Below are positions 1-5,408 of a stretch of 5,408 nt of DNA, piece after piece. Below the pieces are notes generated by a model. The model searched no databases. It saw only the letters and a program-made list of their open reading frames with translations, and was not told where the DNA came from. The first letter of the stretch is position 1; each line of letters opens with the position of its first letter. The DNA is from CAYMKE01 sp964345135 (GTDB lineage Bacteria > Bacteroidota > Bacteroidia > Bacteroidales > JBBRXJ01). The stretch lies in NCBI GenBank assembly GCA_964345135.1, contig CAYFQI010000198.1:1-5408 (forward strand), in the 5' to 3' direction. Made by a program: the position numbers and the translations under genes.

Positions 1-381
1 ATAAAGGTGTTTGATGTTTTTGTTACAATTGGCGGCATATATATTTTCTTCCACTTTCGTGAAGTCATTTATCTTAATGGAACCGGAAATAACAGGTTTT
101 GCCCCTTTTCCATATGAAGTGATAACAATCGGTTTACCTTCTTTCCCGGATTGGTTCACGTGCAATGTACCGGTGAAAGAATCGCCGGCTTTAAAATATA
201 TCTTATCTCCCGGCTTTAATTTAATCTTGTTTAACCTGTCCAGTGTTTTGAAACTGGTTTCCGGTGTTGTGCCCCTGGCTTTATCATTTCCATCTTCTGA
301 AACATAATAGTCGGTTGCTGATACCTGTAGCATTAATGCGATGATTAATTGCAAACAGATGGTTATTATAAATTTTTTCAT
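1..381 (-). CDS. Secreted right-handed beta-helix (polysaccharide lyase-like) protein, N-terminal 127 residues only
   Basis: The frame opens with ATG at 381-379 and stays open to the left edge, so only the first 127 codons are visible. Residues 1-22 form a clear signal peptide: a MKKF start, a hydrophobic core, and a likely cut after VSA. The mature protein then begins DYYVSEDGND and continues with PGDKIYFKAGDSFTGTL (about 58-73) and GKPIVITSYGKGAKPVISGS (about 82-101). This order (YYVS..GND, a TL pair, PGD.IYF.aG, PIvitsYG.GakPvIsGs) is the usual start of secreted parallel beta-helix proteins, including pectate-lyase-like and other polysaccharide lyases and some glycosidases. The catalytic part lies outside the window, so substrate and family number cannot be given. 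The leader is A-rich with no Shine-Dalgarno sequence, and a TAnnTTTG box lies 31 bases upstream. The gene follows the HTCS on the same strand, about 380 bases downstream, and is a natural target for it. The fold is fairly sure; enzyme activity is inferred. Confidence 0.85.
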   Translation of the reverse strand, partial: MKKFIITICLQLIIALMLQVSATDYYVSEDGNDKARGTTPETSFKTLDRLNKIKLKPGDKIYFKAGDSFTGTLHVNQSGKEGKPIVITSYGKGAKPVISGSIKINDFTKVEENIYAANCNKNIKHLY

Positions 382-412
382 TGTTTTTAGATTTTAATGT
401 TAATACATGTTA

Positions 413-420
413 CAAATTTA
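413..420 (-). promoter_or_regulatory. Bacteroidota -7 promoter box of the beta-helix gene
   Basis: Read on the minus strand, the bases are TAAATTTG, an exact fit to the Bacteroidota -7 consensus TAnnTTTG. The box ends 31 bases before the start codon of the beta-helix gene. The upstream -33 element is poor: there is a run of four T at 441-438 but no TTTG at the best spacing. A weak -33 suits a promoter that needs an activator. Confidence 0.55.
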
Positions 421-447
421 TCTATAAATAAAGTCTGAAAATTGCCT

Positions 448-480
448 GTTTGCTAACAATTATTATACGTTTGTTGCAAT
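448..480 (-). promoter_or_regulatory. Imperfect direct repeats upstream of the beta-helix promoter, candidate regulator site
   Basis: On the minus strand ATTGCAACAAAC (480-469) is followed by ATTGTTAGCAAAC (460-448). They share ATTG at one end and CAAAC at the other. The CAAAC copies are 21 bases apart, about two helical turns, so both would face the same side of the DNA. The nearer copy ends 27 bases before the -7 box at 420-413, just upstream of the -33 position, which is where an AraC-type activator normally sits. Binding by the neighbouring HTCS is inferred. The left copy also overlaps a possible plus-strand promoter box at 466-473, which gives another explanation for part of the repeat. 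Confidence 0.35.
466..473 (+). promoter_or_regulatory. Possible divergent plus-strand promoter (TTG, 21 bases, TACGTTTG)
   Basis: TACGTTTG fits TAnnTTTG exactly. A TTG at 442-444 lies 21 bases upstream, within the usual -33 to -7 spacing. A transcript would begin near 480 and run through the inverted repeats at 575-728 toward the 3' end of the HTCS gene. It would be divergent from the beta-helix promoter. The box is short and such matches arise by chance in AT-rich DNA, so this is only a candidate. Confidence 0.3.
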
Positions 481-574
481 TTTAACCGCGTATGATTCAT
501 TCAAGACAATAATGCTACAAAAATGAAAATAATATTTTTTTACCTGACTTCGATGGACTCAACGAGGTTCGGTT

Positions 575-728
575 TTACTGGTATAAATAGAGTTTGTTCC
601 ATCATGTCCGCTAACCCCGGTACAGTCATTCTTACTCACGGGGCAGGCTTTGTTATGCTTGCCCCAAAATTGCTCATTTACACCAGTAACCCGCGCGTTT
701 TAGACGTGTAATGAAGTTAGCGGATATG
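575..728. repeat. Nested imperfect inverted repeats between the HTCS and beta-helix genes; possible small RNA or recombination-type folded site
   Basis: This non-coding stretch is richer in G and C than the DNA around it. Several arms pair. Bases 603-615 (CATGTCCGCTAAC) pair with 716-728 (GTTAGCGGATATG) with one mismatch. Inside them 621-627 (TACAGTC) pair with 703-710 (GACGTGTA) with one extra base, and five unpaired bases lie on each side between the two stems. A competing pair joins 575-587 (TTACTGGTATAAA) to 677-689 (TTTACACCAGTAA), 12 of 13 matching. A strong hairpin at 640-665 sits in the centre. Such layered pairing is unlikely by chance and points to a folded RNA, a small mobile element, or an integron attC-like site. 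The boxes CCGCTAAC and GTTAGCGG do not fit the attC consensus well. No family was recognised. Confidence 0.5.
640..665. other. Strong GC hairpin in the HTCS/beta-helix intergenic region
   Basis: GGGGCAGGC (640-648) pairs with GCTTGCCCC (657-665) as nine base pairs, one of them G-U, around an eight-base loop. There is no run of T after it on either strand; AAAA follows on the plus strand. It is therefore not a standard intrinsic terminator. An alternative pairing of CCCCG (615-619) with CGGGG (639-643) would exclude this hairpin, so two folds compete. Confidence 0.55.
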
Positions 729-757
729 TTAACTCGAACACTCCTGCATGGGACACT

Positions 758-3700
758 TTAGTTTTTGGTCAGGAATGCCCTGGGGGTTTTATTAAAATAT
801 TCCTTAAAAACCCTGGAAAAATGAGAATTGGTTTTATACCCTAACTTAAAGCTGAGTTCAGCAATCGAAATATCATTGTTTAACATCAGCATTTCTTTTG
901 CTTTTTCCATTTTGATTTGTCGAATTAACTCATTTGGCGATAAATTAATTAGTGCTTTTAATTTACGGTTTAACTGGGCACGGCTGAACCCGATCTGCTC
1001 TACCAGCATTTCAACATTAAAATTACTGTTTTCAAGGTTGTTTTCTATTTCTTTTTTTATCTTAAGCAGGAATTGTTCATCTCCAAAAGCCGGTTCTTGC
1101 ATCCTGGTATCAGCAATAAAGAACCGTTGCCTGTACACCTGTTTTAACTCATCGCGTATTTGGATCAGGTTATTGACACGCGTCAGCAGAATTTCAGAAT
1201 TAAATGGCTTGGTAATATAATCGTCTGCCCCGTGTTTCAATCCTTCAACAACATCAATATTGTTTGATTTGGCAGTTAACAACACCACCGGGATATGACT
1301 GGTGAGCATATTCGATTTGATATTTTGACACAACGTGATCCCATCTTGTACCGGCATCATGATATCTGAAATGATCAAATCAGGCAATTCAACCTGTGCC
1401 TTGTTGTAACCATCCTGTCCATTCCCAGCTTCAATCACGATGTATCCTACTTCCATCAAGATGGAAGTAACATAGCCTCTCATTTCTTTGTTGTCTTCAA
1501 CCCATAAGATGGTTTGACGTTTACCCTGGTGATCTGAAACCATCTGTAGATTGTTATCATTAATGTGTTCTTTCTCCTGTACTTCATATATTTTATGATC
1601 TGATGCCACTGTTTTAACAATTGCCCCCTGAACAGGAATTATTACACGGAAAACAGTCCCCGCGGGTGTATTATCATGTATCCCGATCTCACCATTATGC
1701 AGTGTTGTCATTTCTTTTACCATATTAAGCCCGATACCGGAACCATAATTTTCGGGTTCATTATTTTTTTCAACCTGGTAAAACCTGTTGAATATTTGTT
1801 TTTTCTCTTCATCAGGAATCCCTTTTCCCTGATCTGAAACACTTATTAATAAGGTGCCGGCCTGGCCGTTACCTTCATTTTCTCTTGTAGTAGTTTCTGC
1901 TTGTTTATAAAGCAAACTTAATCCTATTGTAGTTTCAGGAGGTGAATGCTTGATGGCGTTGGAAAGCAAATTCGCAACAATTTTTTCGACTACATTTCCA
2001 TCAACATCAACCATTAATTCAGACGGGGTAGCATTGAAGTCAATCCTGATTTGTTTGTTTTCGGTTTCAAGTGTAAAAACTTCTGCCAGGTCGCGAAGGA
2101 ACGAAACGATTTCAATGTTGTTTAAAGTAAGTCGATAGTTTCCCGTGTCAAGTTTCCGAAAATCTAACAGTTGATTGACCAGTTTTAACATTCGCTGAGC
2201 ATTTTTGTGTATTAACGCAACCTGAGATTTTATTTGGGGTTCGAACGACACTGTTTTTAGCAATCGCTCTAAAGGATTGTAAATCAAAGTTAATGGTGTT
2301 CGTATTTCATGCGATATATCGGTAAAGAACCTGATCTTCATTTGGTTTATATCTTTTATCTTATTTTTTTCAGTAATTTTCCGTTCCCGTTTTATGATAT
2401 ACACTACAATGGCGATGGTACATACGAGAAAAACTACAATGAACAAAACATATGCTGGCCATGTTTTCCACCATGGGGATAACATTTTTATTTTTAAAAT
2501 CGCCGGAGTTGCATTCCACGTATTATTGGCATCGGCGCCTTTGATCTTCAGGGTATAGTCGCCCGGAGGCAGGTTCATCAGTGTTAATTCATTCTGGAAA
2601 CCAAGATTATACCATTTGGCATCACCATACCCTTCCAGCAAATATTTGTACCGACATTTACTGCCGGATGTATAATCGAGAGCTGTAAAATTAAAACGAA
2701 TAACCTGATGTTCGTGTGTCAACGTGATGTGATCCGTATAGATCATCTCGCGTTCAAGAACATCTTTCTTTCGCGGGACAACTTTTACCCCATTTATCCA
2801 TAAATCGGTAAAATAGATGGGCATTTCATTCGGATTATCTTTTATCTCCTTTGGATAAAAGGATATAAAACTTCCCTCTTCAGCGATATATATTTTTCCG
2901 TCGTCATCTTTCCAAATAGTACCGCCATTAAGCTGCATCCCGTTCCACTCGAAATAATTTGTAATATTCCGGCTTTCAATATCAAGTAATGAAATAGAAT
3001 TTTCCGTTCTAATCCATATTTGGCCTTCAAGAGCGACCAATTCTCTTATTACCTGTGAAGCAAGCCCGTCATGATCAAAATAATGGAAAAACTCATCCAT
3101 TTCGGGATCATATACACTAATTCCCCCGTATGTACCAAACCAGTATTGTCCTTTGTAATCCTGAATACAAGATCTGACTTTGGTATTGCATAATCCATTT
3201 TGAAGATCCTGGCCTGCCGTTTTAATATATTTAACATCTGTCATGTCTTTATTGAAGATCGCGGCCCCGCCATCACCATACACGATCATATTATTTTTAT
3301 TATCCCGTAAAATGCCATGGATAAAATATAGTTCAATAGTATGCAACAAGGGATAATCAATCATTTCACGGGTTTCGGGATTATAAACATCAAGTCCAAA
3401 TTGCGTGGCAATCCATATATTTCCCCGTGCATCGGGTTTAATATCATTCACTACCACCTGATTCAATCCGTTTTTCCGGCTGTCATCAAACGCGATACGA
3501 TTATTTATCGTGCCTGACTGCAAATCAATCCGCGATATTCCATTAATACCACCACACCATACTATTCCGGAAGTATCTATGTAAACAGTATTTAAATTGT
3601 TGCTTACCATTTCAGGACGTGTATATCGCTGAATGACCTCTCCTTCAGCGGTACAATGAATCAGGCCGTCATCAAACGTTGTTATAAACAGTGTTCCATC

Positions 3701-4816
3701 TTCATGTTTGGCAAAATCGGTCACGTAATCTTTTTGTCCTTTTTCTGAAAATAACTCCCTGTATCGCGAGAATTTATTCCTGCCCGGTTCATATTTCAAC
3801 AACCGGCGGTTTGAAGTAACCCAAATACCGCCTGCCCTGTCTTGTAATAGATCAGTCACACAGTCTTTAGTCAACTTACCTTCAGAGTTGCTAAACTGAC
3901 TATTTTTCCATTGGTCAAATAAATACAATCCATTCGTGGTACCTATCCATATTCGTTTATTTGCATCAACAAGGAATGAACTGATATTAACCCTGGATTC
4001 CATTTGACGTTTTAAGGCAGGTGAATTGTTGTAATTAATAAAGGTTTCAGTGACAGGATCAAAAATATTGACGCCTTTGTCATATGTTCCCACCAATAAT
4101 TTACCATCTTGTATCCCATTAATTTCTGTCACAACATTGCTGCTTATACTGTAAACGTTTGAAGGATCGTGTTTAAAATGCGTGAATGTTCCCTGGCGGG
4201 GGTTAAAAAGCATGAGTCCCCCACCCCATGTACCTGTCCATATATTTTTATTTTGATCTTCATAAATGGACAAGAATGACCATTCTGATTTTTTGGAAGT
4301 ATCAGAAAACACGGGATCCGGATAGAATGCTTCAAACGTGAACCGGCCGGATTGTTGTTTTACCAGCTTTTTTAGTCCATAACCTGTACATATCCAAAAA
4401 TTTTTCTTGCTGTCACAAAAGAGTTGCCGGACATTGTCATTTTGATTAAAATGTCCTTTCTGCTGTAAATGAAACCTCTGAAAACAATCATTTTCGCGGA
4501 TATACCGGTTAAGTCCCGAAATGGTTCCTATCCATAAGTTATTATCTCCATCTTCTTTAATTGCAGTAATATAATTATCATTAATACTGGTAGTATCATC
4601 ATTACTAAATTTATATGTAATCATTCGTGAGGCATCATAACGGTTTAATCCGTCAAGGGTGCCAATCCATACAAATCCATAGTGATCCTGGTAAACGCAC
4701 GTGACAGTATTGGATTCCAATCCATCTTTCCTTGTAAATTCATTAAATTGAGGCTGTTGTGCTGAAAGCTGAACCAGCCCTATAATAAAGAAAATAAATT
4801 GCAATTTGATATACAT
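758..4816 (-). CDS. Hybrid two-component system (HTCS) sensor kinase, response regulator and AraC-type activator
   Basis: This 1352-residue one-chain regulator follows the classic Bacteroidota HTCS plan. Residues 1-19 are a signal peptide (cut near LSA). Fourteen Reg_prop blade motifs follow, of the WIGT..GL..Y type, with the key aromatic or aliphatic residue at about 50, 95, 141, 193, 241, 290, 332, 377, 420, 468, 511, 559, 601 and 643: two seven-bladed periplasmic propellers. A Y_Y_Y domain covers about 712-768 and one membrane segment 786-808. The HisKA domain carries the phosphoacceptor H836 in SHEIRTPL. The ATPase has an N box (N953), DQGKG (995-999), FNRFYQ and GSGIG (1025-1029). The receiver (about 1102-1219) has E1107/D1108, phosphoacceptor D1151, T1181 and K1203. 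An AraC-type domain with two helix-turn-helices (about 1265-1290 and 1315-1345) ends the protein. All catalytic residues are present, so it should be active. By family knowledge it senses an oligosaccharide and activates a nearby polysaccharide locus. The ligand is unknown. The start at ATG 4816-4814 was chosen because it opens the signal peptide; the frame continues upstream to a TTG at 4879-4877, but that TTG lies inside the promoter box. Confidence 0.96.
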   Translation of the reverse strand: MYIKLQFIFFIIGLVQLSAQQPQFNEFTRKDGLESNTVTCVYQDHYGFVWIGTLDGLNRYDASRMITYKFSNDDTTSINDNYITAIKEDGDNNLWIGTISGLNRYIRENDCFQRFHLQQKGHFNQNDNVRQLFCDSKKNFWICTGYGLKKLVKQQSGRFTFEAFYPDPVFSDTSKKSEWSFLSIYEDQNKNIWTGTWGGGLMLFNPRQGTFTHFKHDPSNVYSISSNVVTEINGIQDGKLLVGTYDKGVNIFDPVTETFINYNNSPALKRQMESRVNISSFLVDANKRIWIGTTNGLYLFDQWKNSQFSNSEGKLTKDCVTDLLQDRAGGIWVTSNRRLLKYEPGRNKFSRYRELFSEKGQKDYVTDFAKHEDGTLFITTFDDGLIHCTAEGEVIQRYTRPEMVSNNLNTVYIDTSGIVWCGGINGISRIDLQSGTINNRIAFDDSRKNGLNQVVVNDIKPDARGNIWIATQFGLDVYNPETREMIDYPLLHTIELYFIHGILRDNKNNMIVYGDGGAAIFNKDMTDVKYIKTAGQDLQNGLCNTKVRSCIQDYKGQYWFGTYGGISVYDPEMDEFFHYFDHDGLASQVIRELVALEGQIWIRTENSISLLDIESRNITNYFEWNGMQLNGGTIWKDDDGKIYIAEEGSFISFYPKEIKDNPNEMPIYFTDLWINGVKVVPRKKDVLEREMIYTDHITLTHEHQVIRFNFTALDYTSGSKCRYKYLLEGYGDAKWYNLGFQNELTLMNLPPGDYTLKIKGADANNTWNATPAILKIKMLSPWWKTWPAYVLFIVVFLVCTIAIVVYIIKRERKITEKNKIKDINQMKIRFFTDISHEIRTPLTLIYNPLERLLKTVSFEPQIKSQVALIHKNAQRMLKLVNQLLDFRKLDTGNYRLTLNNIEIVSFLRDLAEVFTLETENKQIRIDFNATPSELMVDVDGNVVEKIVANLLSNAIKHSPPETTIGLSLLYKQAETTTRENEGNGQAGTLLISVSDQGKGIPDEEKKQIFNRFYQVEKNNEPENYGSGIGLNMVKEMTTLHNGEIGIHDNTPAGTVFRVIIPVQGAIVKTVASDHKIYEVQEKEHINDNNLQMVSDHQGKRQTILWVEDNKEMRGYVTSILMEVGYIVIEAGNGQDGYNKAQVELPDLIISDIMMPVQDGITLCQNIKSNMLTSHIPVVLLTAKSNNIDVVEGLKHGADDYITKPFNSEILLTRVNNLIQIRDELKQVYRQRFFIADTRMQEPAFGDEQFLLKIKKEIENNLENSNFNVEMLVEQIGFSRAQLNRKLKALINLSPNELIRQIKMEKAKEMLMLNNDISIAELSFKLGYKTNSHFSRVFKEYFNKTPRAFLTKN

Positions 4817-4876
4817 CTGTTTATATTTATTTTTAATTGTCAGATGAACTAAACCCTTCGGGTAGAACCATAAGAA

Positions 4877-4884
4877 CAAATATA
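4877..4884 (-). promoter_or_regulatory. Bacteroidota -7 promoter box of the HTCS gene
   Basis: The minus strand reads TATATTTG, an exact TAnnTTTG match, 60 bases before the ATG at 4816. Transcription would begin near 4870, giving a leader of roughly 55 bases that is A-rich just before the ATG and has no Shine-Dalgarno sequence. No good -33 TTTG is seen at the usual spacing, which fits low expression of a regulator. The last three bases of the box are the TTG that would open a 21-residue longer reading, and this argues against that longer start. Confidence 0.55.
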
Positions 4885-4931
4885 CAATTTATTATCTTTC
4901 CGTTATTAATCATTTTTAAATTTATAAATAT

Positions 4932-4975
4932 GAAAAAAAAGAAAACAAAGGTGAACTCCCTTCTATAAAAAGGGA
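4932..4975 (-). terminator. Possible terminator upstream of the HTCS gene
   Basis: On the minus strand TCCCTT (4975-4970) pairs perfectly with AAGGGA (4962-4957) around a seven-base loop. A T-rich tract, TTTTC followed by eight T, lies at 4946-4933. About ten bases separate the stem from the tract, more than in a textbook terminator, and the stem is short. It would stop transcripts entering from the right and leave the HTCS on its own promoter. Confidence 0.35.
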
Positions 4976-4979
4976 TTTA

Positions 4980-5156
4980 ACAAAATTGCGTAATTCTACT
5001 TGACGATGTTTACCAGCAGTTCACATATATCCACCATATCAGTTCAACCTTGCTCCCGAATCAGTTGGTGTTCTGATGTTTAGACTCTCCTTGCAGTTCG
5101 TCCTCAACGGGCTACGTTGCCTTGTACTACGCACCTTTCAGTTACCCGAAACGCAC
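4980..5156 (-). mobile_element. Structured non-coding stretch resembling the 5' end (domain I) of a truncated group II intron
   Basis: From 5156 the minus strand opens GTGCG, the standard 5' end of bacterial group II introns. It continues with a small TTTC/GAAA hairpin, GGTGCG, and further short hairpins (GGC/GCC, CGT/ACG). ATCAG and CTGAT pair in a stem flanked by CTAAAC and ATGG, which recall a tetraloop receptor. Above it, a CAAC/GTTG stem holds a loop containing ATTCGG (5061-5056). That loop pairs over six bases, one G-U, with CCGGAT (5162-5157), the six bases just before GTGCG, as expected for EBS1 and IBS1. No frame is open through the stretch. No maturase gene, domain V or 3' end is in the window, so at most a 5' fragment remains. 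The putative EBS1 lies only about 95 bases from the 5' end, closer than usual. The exact lower boundary is uncertain, and another structured RNA remains possible. Confidence 0.35.
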
Positions 5157-5189
5157 ATCCGGTTGGTTGCATCCAACAGAATGGATGGT

Positions 5190-5282
5190 TTAATCATTGC
5201 TTACACAAGCAATACCAAACAGCTGATTATGAGCCGTTAATGTCGCAAATAAACACAGTAGCCGCTTCCACTGTCTTTTCAT
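5190..5282 (-). CDS. Short open frame with a signal-peptide-like N-terminus, 30 residues; possible gene remnant
   Basis: The frame starts at ATG 5282-5280 and stops with TAA at 5192-5190. It begins MKRQWKRLLCLFATLTA: four basic residues in the first seven, then a hydrophobic run, like the start of an exported protein. It is too short and weakly hydrophobic to be a complete membrane protein of known type, and no homologue was recognised. It may be the decayed front of a larger secreted protein, cut off near the intron-like stretch that begins 34 bases after its stop, or simply a chance frame. Its start codon lies within an arm of the inverted repeat at 5259-5338. A ten-codon frame from ATG 5312-5310 ends in a TGA overlapping this ATG. 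Confidence 0.25.
   Translation of the reverse strand: MKRQWKRLLCLFATLTAHNQLFGIACVSND
5196..5213. other. Perfect short hairpin inside the short open frame
   Basis: ATTGCTT (5196-5202) and AAGCAAT (5207-5213) pair perfectly around ACAC. A second small stem, GTTGG (5162-5166) with CCAAC (5173-5177), lies directly beside the GTGCG junction, with CATCC (5156-5160) and GGATG (5184-5188) able to pair outside it. The junction therefore follows a hairpin in the DNA, as is seen for some bacterial group II introns that insert after stem-loops. Confidence 0.4.
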
Positions 5283-5338
5283 AAAAGTATAAAATTTTCG
5301 TTTAACTTCATCACTATCCTATGAAACACCCGCGGCTA
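5259..5338. repeat. Nested inverted repeats enclosing the start of the short open frame
   Basis: TAGCCGC (5259-5265) pairs perfectly with GCGGCTA (5332-5338). Inside it TTTCATA (5277-5283) pairs perfectly with TATGAAA (5320-5326). The inner arms leave 11 and 5 unpaired bases between the stems, so both can form together as one long hairpin with an internal loop. In minus-strand RNA the inner stem contains the ATG at 5282-5280, which would hide it from ribosomes. Each stem is only seven pairs, so the fold is suggestive rather than sure. Confidence 0.4.
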
Positions 5339-5370
5339 TTGGGTTTGATGCTTTGTTGTGCGTTCGTGCT

Positions 5371-5408
5371 TTATTTATTCATCTCTTTTTCAATCACTTT
5401 ATCAAATC
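5371..5408 (-). CDS. Possible C-terminal end of a gene entering from the right edge
   Basis: One minus-strand frame is open from the right edge to TAA at 5373-5371 and reads FDKVIEKEMNK. The other two frames stop within the first 20 bases. The charged, lysine- and glutamate-rich tail is typical of a real C-terminus, but 11 codons cannot establish a gene or product. If real, it would end about 90 bases before the short open frame at 5282. Confidence 0.25.
   Translation of the reverse strand, partial: FDKVIEKEMNK

Noticed and set aside
11..307. A 98-codon plus-strand open frame.
   Set aside because: It is the antisense of the beta-helix gene, which has a signal peptide, a promoter box and a recognisable family pattern on the minus strand.
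640..665. The strong GC hairpin as an intrinsic terminator for the HTCS.
   Set aside because: No T tract follows on the minus strand; the T run lies before the hairpin, and on the plus strand it is followed by A residues.
523..711. A 62-codon plus-strand open frame starting MKIIFFYLTS after an A-rich leader, with a possible promoter box at 466-473.
   Set aside because: Most of it runs through strong inverted repeats, the residue pattern matches no family I know, and the hydrophobic start is short. Folding explains the sequence better than coding. A small protein is not excluded.
523..757. Group II intron domain V or the 3' end of the intron-like stretch at 4980-5156.
   Set aside because: No 34-base domain V hairpin with the AGC triad was found, and the intervening HTCS is not an intron-encoded protein.
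828..1220. A 130-codon plus-strand open frame.
   Set aside because: It lies wholly opposite the receiver and AraC-type domains of the HTCS, whose minus-strand reading is unmistakable. The same holds for the smaller overlapping frames within 758-4816.
4833..4871. A 12-residue upstream frame (ATG 4871-4869 to TAA) in the HTCS leader as a regulatory peptide.
   Set aside because: Its ATG lies within a few bases of the predicted transcript start, has no room for ribosome entry, and its sequence shows no attenuation pattern.
1..5408. CRISPR arrays, tRNA or rRNA genes, and a SusC/SusD pair.
   Set aside because: No regularly spaced repeats, cloverleaf or rRNA segments, or TonB-receptor sequence were seen on either strand.

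Overview
The window looks like a polysaccharide-utilisation neighbourhood from a member of the Bacteroidota. It is AT-rich. Its genes start on A-rich leaders without a Shine-Dalgarno sequence, several promoters carry the Bacteroidota -7 box TAnnTTTG, and most of it is one hybrid two-component system (HTCS) of the type that phylum uses to sense glycan fragments. The genus cannot be told from this sequence.

Every convincing gene reads on the minus strand, so transcription runs from high to low coordinates. In that order the window holds: the last 11 codons of a possible gene entering from the right edge (5371-5408); a folded leader and a 30-codon signal-peptide-like open frame (5190-5338); a non-coding, highly structured stretch resembling the 5' end of a group II intron (about 4980-5156); a possible terminator (4932-4975); a promoter (4877-4884) and the 1352-residue HTCS gene (758-4816); a compact non-coding region rich in inverted repeats (about 575-728); and a promoter plus the first 127 codons of a secreted right-handed beta-helix protein, probably a polysaccharide lyase or related enzyme, that runs off the left edge (1-381).

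The likely working unit is the HTCS and the beta-helix gene. The HTCS has a periplasmic double beta-propeller sensor, one membrane segment, a cytoplasmic histidine kinase, a receiver domain and a C-terminal AraC-type DNA-binding domain in one chain. It would sense an oligosaccharide and activate nearby glycan-degrading genes. A pair of imperfect direct repeats 21 bases apart, just upstream of the beta-helix promoter, is a candidate binding site. No SusC/SusD pair lies in the window.

The two intergenic regions are the least ordinary parts. One has a divergent plus-strand promoter candidate and nested inverted repeats, and could encode a small RNA. The other looks like a truncated retroelement whose putative exon-binding site pairs with the bases upstream of its GTGCG start. 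Neither could be compared with a database here.
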